From assembly GCA_030737875.1 (NCBI GenBank), contig JASFAX010000020.1, positions 32,006,688-32,070,687 on the forward strand: DNA of 64,000 bases, in the 5' to 3' direction. How positions within the stretch are numbered: the first letter of the stretch is position 1; each line of letters opens with the position of its first letter. Source of the DNA: Allium sativum. Taxonomy: Eukaryota; Streptophyta; Magnoliopsida; Asparagales; Amaryllidaceae. The notes beneath the pieces were generated by a model that was given only the letters and a program-made list of their open reading frames with translations, searched no databases and was not told the origin of the DNA. This document shows positions 1 through 10,247 of this stretch, in pieces. A program made the position numbers and the translations under genes.

Positions 1-388
1 TGACCCCCTCTTTTCCATCCTTTTTCTCCCTTCAGGTCCGCAGGTTGGGCCAAGTTCTAGTGGAGTCTAGTTGGATCGCTTATCTTCTGGAAAGCTTGGA
101 CTGCTGAAGTAAAGTCCAGCTTGTTATCTTTCTTTTTAATGGCTATTCATGTAATGGGATTATGTACTTGTTTTATCAAGATAGATATTGTACTTGACAT
201 TGAATATGGTGTTATGATGTAATCAAACATGTTTTGACTTCTGCTACAATGAAATAAAGTTTTTGAATTTCCAAGTACTATTTTATATCTGTCTTGTTGT
301 AATTTTACTGTTCTATATTCACTTAAAACCTCCATGGAAGTTAATGCATTCCCTTTGTGAGTGACATTAATGGACGTGGGGTGTTACA
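1..388 (+). repeat. Element 1, 3' end of the 5' LTR
   Basis: This matches 8147-8534 base for base on inspection and ends in GGGTGTTACA, the usual terminus of this LTR family. A polyadenylation-like AATAAA lies at 253-258 (8399-8404 in the 3' LTR). Identity over 388 bp points to a very recent insertion. Confidence 0.95.
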
Positions 389-390
389 CG

Positions 391-404
391 TGGCATCAGA
401 GCAT
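391..404 (+). other. Primer binding site of Element 1
   Basis: TGGCATCAGAGCAT begins two bases after the LTR end. Plant Ty3/gypsy and Ty1/copia elements commonly use TGGTATCAGAGC, complementary to the 3' end of initiator tRNA-Met. This copy has C in place of T at the fourth position. The A/T-rich leader (405-600) that follows has homopolymer tracts and no gene. Confidence 0.8.
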
Positions 405-600
405 AAGGTTACCAGAACAGATAATTTTTTTTTTTGAAATTTTTTTTTTCTAAAGTATTTTTGGAAGAAGTGCTTTCAAAAAAAAAAAAAAAACATGTTA
501 TTTAAAGAGAGTTTTTATGAAAAACATAATCCCAAATAGCCACATCCTTATCTTTATCTTTTGAATTCTCCATTTTGAATCTTTCCTTTTTCGTTTCAGC

Positions 601-2406
601 ATGGCTGAAGACCTTAATCTCCCAGAAGGTGTGACGATTCCAGGGTGGTTTAGGAGATACTTGGAGGCTAGGGCCACCACTGCAGGCCCGGCGGATACTC
701 CTCCACCCCTAGTTGCACCCATTCCTCCTCCTCCTCCTCCTCCTCCTCGTGTTGACACTTTTGCAAAGACGTGCAAGGAATTCAAGGCTATGGGAGGAAA
801 AACTTTTCAAGGAACTGAGACGTTTGTGGAGGCCAGAGATTGGCTTAAGGAGACTGAGGAATTGTTGGATATCTTTGAAGTGGAAGATGGGAGGAAAGTC
901 CGTTTAGCTGCTTGCTTAGTGAAGGGAGAGGCCTCGTTTTGGTGGGAGGTCACTAACGGGGAACGTCCAGTTGATTCATGGGCGGATTTCAGACGAAGGT
1001 TTGAGGCAAAGTTTCTTTCAAGGGCAGAGGAGAACTTAAATATGGAAAAATTCCTGGCACTAAAGCAAGGGAGCTCATCAGTAAAGGAATATGTCAATAA
1101 ATTTAATCAGTTAGCAAGGTTTGGCTTGGAGTTAGTGAACACGCCAGAGAAGAAAGCTTTGAGGTTCGTTAGAGGCTTGAATGAACAGTTGCAAGGGTTG
1201 GCTATGACCCACATCCCTATGGGAGCCACCTTTGAAAAGCTAGTAGAAATGGCACTTATGCATGAGGATAAGGCAGTTGAAAAGAAAGGGGATCAGAAGA
1301 AACCCCAACAGCAAAATAAGAAGGGTGGTAAAAACAATAATGGCAAAGGAAAGAAGAAATGCTTCAATTGTGGGACGCCTGGCCATCTCAGCAAAGATTG
1401 TAGAAAGAAAAAGAAGACTGGTTGTTTTCATTGTGGAGATGCGGGACATTTAGTGAAGGACTGTCCAAAGAAGGGGCAGAGGGCAGGGTCTACCTCGGGA
1501 GGACAGGTGCAGGCTCTTATGGCACCAGGGCAGGCAAGGGGGCAAGTTCAGGCTATTGCGGCCCCACCGCTGCAAGAAAGAGGTAGAACAATTTCTGTTG
1601 AAAGCTTAGTTTTTCTGTTTGATCATCCTGTCCGTACCTTATTCGATTCTAGCGCATCTCATTCGTTTATCTCTGCATCATTAGTTGAATCGCTGCACTT
1701 GAACACCAGTTTAGTAGAGGATCCCTTGGTCGTTTCAAATCCAATTGGGGGTTCGGCTCATTTGACCATGATATGTTTGGATTCGAAAATCTCTATACTT
1801 AGCGTTGAATTTAGATGTGATGCTTATGTATTGGGCTTCACGGGCTATGGGCTAATTTTAGGAATGGATTGGTTATCTAGAAATAGGGCCATTCTTGATT
1901 GTGAAAGGAGAGTAGTTAGGCTTGTGACTCGCCTTGGTAATGCTCTCGACATCTTTTTTAATCCCATAAATTCCGTTATGCTAAGTTATCTTGAATCGCT
2001 TGACGCGTCTGTAGAGAACCTGCGATCGGTAGAAGTGGTCCGGGAATATCCGGATGTGTTTGAGGAGGTGAAGGGCTTACCTCCAAAGCGGGAGATAGAC
2101 TTTCGAATTTATCTTATGGATAATGCTAAACCCGTATCTTTGCCAGTGCGCCACATGGCTCCTCGTGAAAGGAGGGAACTCAATAAGCAAGTAAAGGAGT
2201 TGCTTGAGAAGGGGTTCATAAGACGTAGTATATCGGAGTGGGGTGCTCCAGTAGTTTTTGCCACAAAGGCGGATGGGTCTCTTAGACTTTGTATGGACTA
2301 TAGAGAACTAAACAAGCTTACTAAAAAGAACCGACACCCACTGCCGAGGATTGACGATCTCTTTGATCAGTTAGTGGCGCCTCAGTGTTTTCGCAGTTGG
2401 ACTTAG
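601..2406 (+). pseudogene. gag-pol: Element 1 gag, protease and N-terminal RT (frame broken)
   Basis: One open frame of 601 codons starts at the ATG just after a T-rich leader, the same start context as the Element 4 copy. It has a proline tract (about residues 37-50), a Retrotrans_gag domain (about 60-220), and two CCHC zinc knuckles, [14 protein letters not shown] (254-267) and [14 protein letters not shown] (275-288), which bind genomic RNA. The protease active site follows at residues 349-351. It reads D-S-S where the family has D-S/T-G, so the aspartic protease is probably impaired. The frame then enters RT ([15 protein letters not shown]) and stops early. Comparison with Element 7 (about 53000-53040) suggests loss of one base near 2376, after which RT continues in the next frame. 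Products would act in the cytoplasmic virus-like particle. Confidence 0.9.
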
Positions 2407-4964
2407 CCACTGGCTTTCATCAACTGAGAGTGGCTGAGGATAGTATAGATAAGACTGCTTTTAGGACTCCTGACGGATTCTATGAATGGCTAGTGATGCC
2501 CTTTGGTTTGACAAACGCCCCTGCATATTTTGTTGATTTGATGAGTAGGGTGTTTAGGGAATACCTTAACAAATTCGTGGTAGTCTTTGTGGATGACATC
2601 TTAGTCTTTTCTAAGAATAAAGAAGAGCACTCCCTACATCTTAGGGATGTGTTGGAAACCCTTCGAGCGCATAACCTTAAGGAAAAATTTTCTAAGTGTC
2701 ACTTCTGGAGGAAGGAAGTACGGTTCTTAGGGCACGTGGTTTCCAAAGAAGGGATAGCAGTGGATCCCGCAAAGGTGGTGGCCATCCAAGATTGGAAGGT
2801 CCCTAAAAATGCAACCGAAGTAAGAAGTTTCTTGGGGTTGGCTGGCTATTATAGGAAGTTTATCAAAGACTTCGCAAAAATATCAGCTCCATTAACACGG
2901 TTAACGAAGAAGAACCAGGTTTTTACGTGGGACAAAGATTGCGATGATGCGTTCCAACGTTTAAAGAGAGCCTTAACTTCAGCCCCAGTCTTAGTGCTGC
3001 CAGACGGGAATAAACCGTTTACCATCTATACTGATGCTTGTGGGACGGGACTTGGCGCGGTCCTCATGCAAGAGGGAAGAGTAATAGCCTATGGTGGAAG
3101 GCAGTTGAGGGTTCATGAAAAGAATTACCCCACACATGACTTAGAGCTAGCCGCAATTGTTTTCGCGCTTAAGTCTTGGCGTCACTATCTTCTTGGTGAG
3201 AAATTCGAACTGTTCACTGACCACAAATCATTAAAATACTTATTCTCTCAGAAGGATTTGAATTTAAGGCAGCAACGGTGGATGGAATTCTTAGCCTCCT
3301 ACGATTTTGAAATAGCATATACCCCGGGCAAGGGTAACGTGGTGGCAGACGCCTTAAGTAGGAAAAGGTTGTCCTTGAGTCCGTTGTTTGTTGAACGACA
3401 AAGCTTAGAATTCATCTCTATGTTTGACTTTAGACCCTCCGTTGACTTAGTACCCGGTCTGTTAGCATCCTTGGAGGTTAGACCTACACTTCTAGGACGG
3501 GTTGGTGAGGCACAGCTAGACGACCCACAGTTGGTTGAGATAGTAGAAAAGCTCAAAGGGGGGGAGTCGTCAAGCCATCTTCGTAGGTATACCCTAAACG
3601 ATAAGGGTTGGTTACGAAGGGATAATAGACTTTGTGTACCACAAGACGAAGACCTAAGGAAGGCCATTCTTGATGATGCTCATCACTCAAAAATGACCAT
3701 TCATCCCGGCGGGGATAAGACGTACAAAGATATGAAGCGGATTTTCTTTTGGGCCGGTATGAAAAAGGATGTGGCCGAGTACGTCGCTAGATGCTTGGTG
3801 TGCCAACGAGTTAAAGCAGAACAAAAGAAACCCGGTGGGTTGCTTCACCCATTAGAAGTTCCACTATGGAAATGGGAAAGCATCTCAATGGATTTTGTGG
3901 ATGGATTACCAAGATCAAGGAAGGGTAACACGGGGATTTGGGTTATAGTAGATAGACTTACTAAAAGCGCCCATTGTATTCCCGTGAAAAGTAAGAGGAC
4001 TGCTCCGTGGTTGGCTTCTGTATACATTAAGGAGATAGTTCGTTTGCACGGTATTCCTTCTAGTATAGTAAGCGACCGTGACCCCATCTTTACTAGCGAA
4101 TTTTGGAAGAGTTTACAAGAGGCGGTAGGGACTCAGCTATGTTTGAGCACCGCATATCATCCTCAGACAGACGGCTAGACCGAGAGGGCGAATCGCATTC
4201 CAGAGGATCTTTTAAGGCTTTGTATCCTAGACTTTGGGGGTACATGGGAAGAGCACCTTCCGTTAGTAGAATTCGCATATAATAATAGCTTTCAGTCTAG
4301 TATTGGCATGGCACCTTTCAAAGCTCTTTATGGAAGGCCTTGCCGTTCGCCTACATGTTGGTGGGAATCTACCGATAAAATCCTACTTGGGCCCGATATG
4401 GTTAGGGAAACCTCGGAGAAGATTGAGTTGATTCGAAGGAGGATGAAAGCAGCACAAGATAGGCAAAAATCGTATGCTGATAAGAGGAGGACAGATCTTG
4501 AGTTTGACATTGGGGACATGGTTTTTATCAAAGTATCTCCGTTACAGAATGTTGTTCGCTTTGGGTCCGTGGGGAAATTAGCACCAAGGTTTGTAGGGTC
4601 GTTTCCTGTAAAAGACAGGATTGGGAAGATGGCATATAGGGTGGAGTTGCCTGAGAAACTTAGTGGAGTACACGACGTATTCCATGTATCACATTTGAGG
4701 AAGTGTTTGCACAAGACTGCGGAGGTGGTAGAGCCGAGCTTGCTTAAAGAGGTGGAAATAGAGCGTGATGCAACAATTAGACGAGCTCCTACATGCATTC
4801 TTGGGTCGGAGATCAAAAAGTTGAGGAATCGAGAGGTCAGACTGGTTAAAGTGCAATGGGGAGATGATGAGAGCAACGCAACTTGGGAGACAGAAGAGAA
4901 GATGCGTTCGTTGTACCCTTTTCTTTTTGAGGGTATGTCTTTTAATTTCTCCTTTATCGCTTAG
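2385..4964 (+). pseudogene. pol: Element 1 RT, RNase H, integrase and chromodomain (one in-frame TAG)
   Basis: This is the continuation of the polyprotein in frame 3. RT has the catalytic [12 protein letters not shown] motif (near 2585). RNase H has [10 protein letters not shown] and TDHKSLKYL, ending at DALSRK. Integrase has the HHCC zinc region ([10 protein letters not shown] to CLVCQ) and the catalytic residues in SMDFVDG and VSDRDP; the Glu is in the block right after a TAG at 4176-4178. The TAG replaces an expected Gln codon (CAG to TAG). After it come a GPY/F-type module (VHDVFHVSHLRKC) and a C-terminal chromodomain (REVRLVKVQW, ATWETEEKM), which in chromoviruses steers insertion toward marked chromatin. 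The frame ends at 4962-4964. The two breaks mean a full Pol cannot be made from this copy. Confidence 0.9.
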
Positions 4965-5541
4965 CTTATCTTATCTTATCTTTAGTATGTCCTCTCATTA
5001 GTATCTTTGACCTTTAGTCAGGATAATCCTATGGTTGAAACATGTGTTTGAGACATGTTATGTATGATGGATGCAAAATGGATGCAAGTGTTTGCTAGTG
5101 GTTGCTCGTGGATGCATATATACACACACTTTAGGCACTAGATCGGCTCAGTCACTACATATTGCATATTGCATATATATGGATGTATTTAGTAAAATGG
5201 ATAAACGATGGTTGTATTATCATATGGATGCTGCATTCAGATGATGGTTGTGCACGCATATAGAAGTATTATGTAGCATTAAGAATCTTTTGCATACATA
5301 ATGGATGCATGGCACGATCATAGTTGCATTAAGGAGGTCAACTGAATCAGTGGACCGCCTGATTTTGCATTAGATACGGACATATACACACACTGTGCAT
5401 TTAAACATGAAAGCGTTAGAAGTCTGTAAGGACAATGGATGCCTGTGTATGATGGATGAGTAGATGGACGTTTGGATGGTAGGATATACATTCTTCCAGA
5501 CTTGAAGATTTCGGGGACGAAATCCTAAAAGGAGGGGAGAA
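4965..5541 (+). other. Element 1 3' untranslated region with polypurine tract
   Basis: There is no ORF here. It is rich in ATGGATG and in CATATACACACACT. Two blocks are conserved in Element 7 (58505-59085) and, reversed, in Element 4 (32656-33236): the ACACACACT...GGCTCAGTC block near 5120-5155, and a GGTC/GACC-bounded ACTGA-TCAGT hairpin near 5337-5360. The polypurine tract AAAAGGAGGGGAGA (5527-5540) primes plus-strand DNA and abuts the LTR. Confidence 0.85.
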
Positions 5542-5577
5542 TGTAACACCCCGAATTTTCTATTAACACTAAAGTTG

Positions 5578-5818
5578 CTAAAATATTAATAAGTGTGTAA
5601 GAGAGGGGATGTATCTAATATGAATATAAAAATATTAATAAGTGTGTAAGAGAGGGGATGTATCTAATATGAATATAAAAATATTAATAAGTGTGTAAGA
5701 GAGGGGATGTATCTAATATGAATATAAAAATATTAATAAGTGTGTGAGAGAGGGGATGTATCTAATATGAATATAAAAATATTAATAAGTGTGTAAGAGA
5801 GGGGATGTATCTAATATG
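5578..5818 (+). repeat. 49-bp tandem repeat, about 4.9 copies
   Basis: The ATTAATAAG motif recurs at 5585, 5634, 5683, 5732 and 5781, an exact 49-bp period. The units (ATTAATAAGTGTGTAAGAG... ending ...CTAATATGAATATA) are almost identical; unit 4 has GTGTGAGAG. The array lies at +37 to +277 of the LTR, upstream of the TATA box, so it may be a promoter-proximal or enhancer array. That role is inference. Confidence 0.95.
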
Positions 5819-5997
5819 TACATTGTAGAAAATATATATATATATATTTATGACATGAATAGAAGTTTATTAATATGCTGAGTGTTTGCTGAGTCACTTC
5901 TGACTCATTGCTGAGTCAACAAGATAAACCCCATCTTGTCTGAACGGCTGCGGTTATTTCTAGGTTAAATCTAATGGCCTAAATGAATTCTAAAATC

Positions 5998-6006
5998 TAT
6001 AAATAA
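5998..6006 (+). promoter_or_regulatory. TATA box of Element 1 LTR
   Basis: TATAAATAA lies in a stretch free of ORFs at about +457 of the LTR. TATA motifs occur at similar offsets in related LTRs (Element 2 +381, Element 4 +430, both reversed). Transcription would start roughly 30 bp downstream, which puts most of the LTR, including the hairpin pair, in the RNA. Confidence 0.65.
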
Positions 6007-7093
6007 GTGGGTAGACCCTAGACCTAAATCACTTGTAAAATTAGAGAAGCTACCGTCATGCTGCTGCCATGGAGTTCAGCATAGCCGTCATAAACTAAGA
6101 AGAGGAAGCCTAATCATCTACAACTAAATTCTACTCAACAAAACAAATCAAACCTAAGAACTCTCTCTCTAATTCTCTTCTTTTGTTGGTGAGTATGATG
6201 ATTCTCACAAGACTATTACAAACTAATTTGACTCAGTTATGAATGGATCACAAGAAAGTGATGTGATTTGTAATTGTAAATTCTATATATTGTGGATCTC
6301 TTATTATGTTATTATGTTGTCGTATGATGTAAATTATATATGCTATGTCATGCTATGTTGTAAATTCTCTTATGCTATGTCGTGCTATGTTGAGAATCAT
6401 GTCAAGCTATGTTATACTATCATACTATGCCATGTTATAAATCATGCTATATTATGTTGAAAAATCATGATGTTGTTGGATCATGCTTAAAGTTATGTTT
6501 TTTTTTCTTAATTTAAATGGATCTTGTTTATGGGAATTTGCCTATTAGGTTAGGTGTACCCATAAACTTGAAACTATAATTAAATAAAACTTGCTTATGG
6601 GAATTTGCCTATTGAGTTAGGTGTACCCATATAAAACCATGTTGTAAAAAAATTAGATGATGTTGATTCACACATGTTCATATGTAAGTTTATGAAAATT
6701 GATTGAGATTATATTAGGTGAATTTTGAACAAGTTGACACCTTTAGGTCCATGACATGTATAATCTATGCAAGTTGGACATATGCAAGTTTCACCCCTTA
6801 TTATGATTCATTTGGTCACATATACATGTTGTTATTATGATAATCTCTTTTATGCTATGAGTTAGGCTATTCGAGTCTAACATATATTTTGCGAATAAAC
6901 GTTCAAACGTGGGGTAGGGGTAATATTAGGAATTAATAAATTGGGTGCAATTTTGTAAGATTTTGCATACCATGAATGGATGTCCATAATTGAGTCAATT
7001 ATGGACATTGTTAAAAATTGGAAGTAATTAATAATTCAAGTAGGGAATTATTAAAATTGGGGGAAAGTGGATTATTATTAATAATCAATGCTT

Positions 7094-7313
7094 AGGACAC
7101 GAGGTTGGACCCGTTTGTGATGTAAACCTGCCCGGACCCGCCCGGCAAATCCAGTAGTCACAAATGTCGGTCCAATGTGAGAGGTCCTAGGCCCAAACTA
7201 AAGCATAACAGTTGTAAAGACACGAGGTTAGACTCTTTTATGGTGTAAGACTGCCCGGACCCGCCCGGCAAATCCAGCTGCCATAAATGCCAGTCTAATG
7301 TGAGAGGTCTTTA
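7094..7313 (+). repeat. Tandem pair of structured hairpin modules in the LTR
   Basis: Module 1 has arms TAGGAC/GTCCTA (outer), TTGGACC (7105-7111)/GGTCCAA (7169-7175) and TTTGTGA (7114-7120)/TCACAAA (7158-7164). Module 2 has TAAAGAC (7215-7221)/GTCTTTA (7307-7313), TTAGACT (7228-7234)/AGTCTAA (7292-7298) and TTTATGG (7237-7243)/CCATAAA (7281-7287). The apical part contains the shared block GCCCGGACCCGCCCGGCAAA. The bases of the arms differ between the modules, but pairing is kept in all three stems. Confidence 0.85.
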
Positions 7314-8582
7314 TGAGGTTATGGCCTTAATGAACTAAGAAATACTTAACCAGATAATCATGTAAGGTGGGACATGGGGGTTAAGTAGGTGCCTTGGGTG
7401 GCATGAGGAATCTGGTGGTTGCCTTTAGAGGCATTTGAAATACGATTAGACTTAACCAAACACACATGTAAATGAACATGACTAAGTGGGTTAAGTGGGA
7501 TGGACTAATGGGGACAAGCTTAGGTGGAATGCTTGTGGTAAATAGTGGGGGCCCATTTCAACCAGTATCCCAAAACGTATCTTTGTGGGCTCGACCCAAG
7601 TCGAGGACGGGACACGCATACTGGGTTTGACTATAAGAGGCCAAAACAGGGAGCGGTGGCAACGCAAGTCCAACGGGTTCCATATGCGTGTGTGGACCCG
7701 GGCTGGTAGGTAAGACGTTGTTGCATCGTGTAGGTATAAGCCGTGCATGTCCGTTGTATCAGGTTGCCACTTTAGGGGAGTGATACACCCTACTGTGGGG
7801 CCAGCACGGGTATCTACGAGTTAGGGAGCCGATCGAATAATGGGAAGTAGGGTACACCTAGTGGAGATAGGGGCAGGCGGCACCTATGTAGTCAGCTAGG
7901 GGTACGTAAAGCCATTGGGAAAGTTTCTAAGTGAAGCTAAGTGGGATGAATCTTTAGGGTGACTGGTGTGGTGCAGTATAGTGTTTATCCTTTAGTATTT
8001 AGGAGCGCCTATAACGTTGCCTTTAGCGATTGTCTATGTCCTTAATCTGCTCTTCATAAACATTTTCTTGTTTTCCAGCTTATGCCTTAGTCCAGTTATT
8101 TTGGTAATAGTATTGTAGAATTATCATATTCAGCAGACTTTATGTCTGACCCCCTCTTTTCCATCCTTTTTCTCCCTTCAGGTCCGCAGGTTGGGCCAAG
8201 TTCTAGTGGAGTCTAGTTGGATCGCTTATCTTCTGGAAAGCTTGGACTGCTGAAGTAAAGTCCAGCTTGTTATCTTTCTTTTTAATGGCTATTCATGTAA
8301 TGGGATTATGTACTTGTTTTATCAAGATAGATATTGTACTTGACATTGAATATGGTGTTATGATGTAATCAAACATGTTTTGACTTCTGCTACAATGAAA
8401 TAAAGTTTTTGAATTTCCAAGTACTATTTTATATCTGTCTTGTTGTAATTTTACTGTTCTATATTCACTTAAAACCTCCATGGAAGTTAATGCATTCCCT
8501 TTGTGAGTGACATTAATGGACGTGGGGTGTTACATGATGACTTTGTAATTTTTGCGTTCTATCTGATATTGTGTCTATTTAG

Positions 8583-10093
8583 GCCTAACTTTCAAGAAGA
8601 GAAGCTTAAGTGATAGGGAGGCTCAAGTTAGTGAATCTATTTACAAGTTATATGAGAAGTTGGGGCGGTGGTCAATTTTGGTAACTTTTGATAACCTTTG
8701 CAAGTGTGTACTTCTTCCTTCTAGGCAAAATATTTTGGGATAACCACCTATTCACTTTTCCGGTTCTGATCATTTTTCCATAGGTTCTATTTCATTTTCC
8801 CCTTCGACTCCCTTGTTGCCCGGATCTTTATGTAAGATTGCTTTTCTAGACTAATTCCAAGTTTTTTATTTTTTATTTTTGTGTTCTTTATTCTTTACTC
8901 CATAAACTTGTCATTTTTGATTAGCTACTCAAGACATTGAAAAGACAGCTGATCTGACTTCCATGTCTCAATCTAGGGATTGGCCGCAAAAAGATTCGCT
9001 TCAGTTATCGATGACATGCCTTCTAAATGGCACAAGGGTAAAACTTCTGCCTCTCCTTCTGTTGGTAAAGAAATTGTTGTGTTATTTGATAAGCAAGCGG
9101 CATCTGGTCATGTTGTTTCCTTTGCTGATATCAGTCCCAATGTTGATTCCTCTCAAACAGGGACCACAGGAAGCAGTTTCATTACTGGTTTCTTGATGTT
9201 TGATCCTCAGGAAGCTTTAGATTTTAGGGAGCATGAGCTATGCTCATTACCAGCTCAGCATTATGATGATCCCCAGATGTTGTTCCTACCGATCTCTGAT
9301 TTCGATGAAATTGTGATCCCTTTTCTCGCCTCCGCTGATATTTCCAACATCTTACTTCCCTCTTCTTCTTCGGACTTGGTAGATTTCCATTATAATCTTA
9401 TCAAGCAACAGATCTTGGTGTATTCTTGTTCTTTCAACCTTGTCATTGTATTTTTAAAAGAAAAATTAATATAGCACTTTTCTTTTCAAATATCCAAGGA
9501 CTGATTCTCTCTTCGAAAGTTTGTTTCTTCATCATCGTCCGAAATGGCTAGACTTAGCGAGGAGAAGTCTACTTTAGAGTCTAAAGTAAATGCTTTAAAT
9601 ATGGCAAGGGTGAAAGGTGATAAGGAGCACGCAAGGCTGAAAGAATCACTTGCTAAGGCTTTGTCGGAGCTTGAAAGGGAGAGAGAACCCAAGAATCTTC
9701 TATCTAATAAGATTTCAGCCCTTGAGGATGAACGAGCGTGTACGGTAGCTGGTTATGCTGATAAATTGAGGGTGAAGGTTAATGCAGTTACTAATGCGAG
9801 ATGGATAGTTTATGAAGTCAACAACACGATCTCCTCATTTTTTAAAACACCTCTCTCAGATGTAGTATTGGAGTATTATGAAGATGCTCTCTTCCTAGAA
9901 AACTTCGACAACTTTCAAAAGTTTCCTGGAATGTATTTTCCTTCTATTAACCCCTCTATTTGGGATATAGTTATTGAAAAAATAGAGCTGGCCAAGCAGG
10001 GAGTTTTAGTTCCTAAGAGAGACAAGATGAGACCTGAGGACCTTTCGTTTACCGAAGATCTGACGAGGTTTCTGATTTTGATTAAGGGGAAGA
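8583..10093 (+). pseudogene. Locus X: decayed multi-exon gene with coiled coil, function unknown
   Basis: I do not recognise this protein. Coding-like stretches are flanked by plausible splice sites: acceptor AG at 8581-8582, donor GTAACT at 8681, acceptor at 8723-8724, donor GTAAGA at 8832, acceptor at 8923-8924. The 8980-9474 frame is Ser/Asp-rich; the 9544-10149 frame starts with a Lys/Glu heptad-rich coiled coil (about 75 residues) followed by a globular-looking part (VNNTISSFFKTPL, YEDALFLENFDNFQKFPG). At least one frameshift is needed between 8963 and 8980. Element 1 interrupts it on the left and Element 2's LTR begins at 10094, so the last residues of the long frame are read from the LTR. 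The layout resembles the antisense extra ORF of Element 3, so it may be a fragment of another Tat element rather than a host gene. Confidence 0.45.
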
Positions 10094-10247
10094 TGTTACG
10101 ACCGTCCATATCCCTTGCACTAAACAAGAGGAGTAATACACCTAAATAATTTGCAAGGCAACTGTGAATGATCATCAGAGTAGGTAAACACCATCATATA
10201 CTATCGTAAAACACACACTGCAAGGATAAAATATAACATAACATATA
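10094..10247 (-). repeat. Element 2 3' LTR, terminal piece
   Basis: It starts TGTTACGACCG, which reversed reads ...CGGTCGTAACA, a common end for plant gypsy LTRs. It continues to the Element 3 edge, where the sequence ATATA (10243-10247) matches ATGTA at 24807-24811 except for one base, as expected of an aged target duplication. Confidence 0.55.

Larger units (their letters stand above)
1..8534 (+). mobile_element. Element 1: chromovirus (Ty3/gypsy, Tekay/Del-like), nearly complete
   Basis: The order is LTR end, primer site, gag, protease, RT, RNase H, integrase, chromodomain, polypurine tract, full LTR. The first 388 bases of the window are repeated at 8147-8534 with no difference that I can see by eye, so the 5' LTR is cut by the window edge. 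The element would be about 11.1 kb if the 5' LTR equals the 2993-bp 3' LTR. The C-terminal chromodomain and long LTR place it among plant chromoviruses, most like Tekay/Del; the clade name is inference. The ORF has a one-base deletion, an in-frame TAG and an altered protease active site. The candidate 3' copy of the target duplication is TGATG at 8535-8539; the 5' copy is outside the window. Confidence 0.93.
5542..8534 (+). repeat. Element 1 3' LTR (2993 bp)
   Basis: It starts TGTAACACCCCG after the polypurine tract and ends GGTGTTACA at 8534. It contains a 49-bp tandem array, a TATA box at about +457, a TGACTCA-rich stretch (5876-5925), imperfect CTATGTCATG repeats (about 6290-6470), and a pair of covarying hairpin modules (7094-7313). 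A block near 7736-7830 is shared with Elements 7 and 8. The short ORFs inside it show no domain and overlap structural repeats. Confidence 0.93.

Noticed and set aside
147..335. Small minus-strand ORF present twice (also 8293-8481)
   Set aside because: Duplicated only because both LTRs contain it; no domain and antisense to the LTR end.
498..785. Minus-strand 95-codon ORF rich in Gly
   Set aside because: It is the antisense shadow of the proline tract of Element 1 Gag.
2360..2410. Programmed frameshift between the two Element 1 ORFs
   Set aside because: The shift falls inside RT, not at a gag/pol border, no slippery heptamer is evident, and Element 7 has the frame continuous at that place. 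A one-base deletion is simpler.
4328..4876. Minus-strand 182-codon ORF
   Set aside because: Antisense to the integrase C-terminus and chromodomain; no motif of its own.
6239..6460. Small ORF rich in Tyr, Cys and Met
   Set aside because: Product of CTATGTCATG-type simple repeats in Element 1's LTR.
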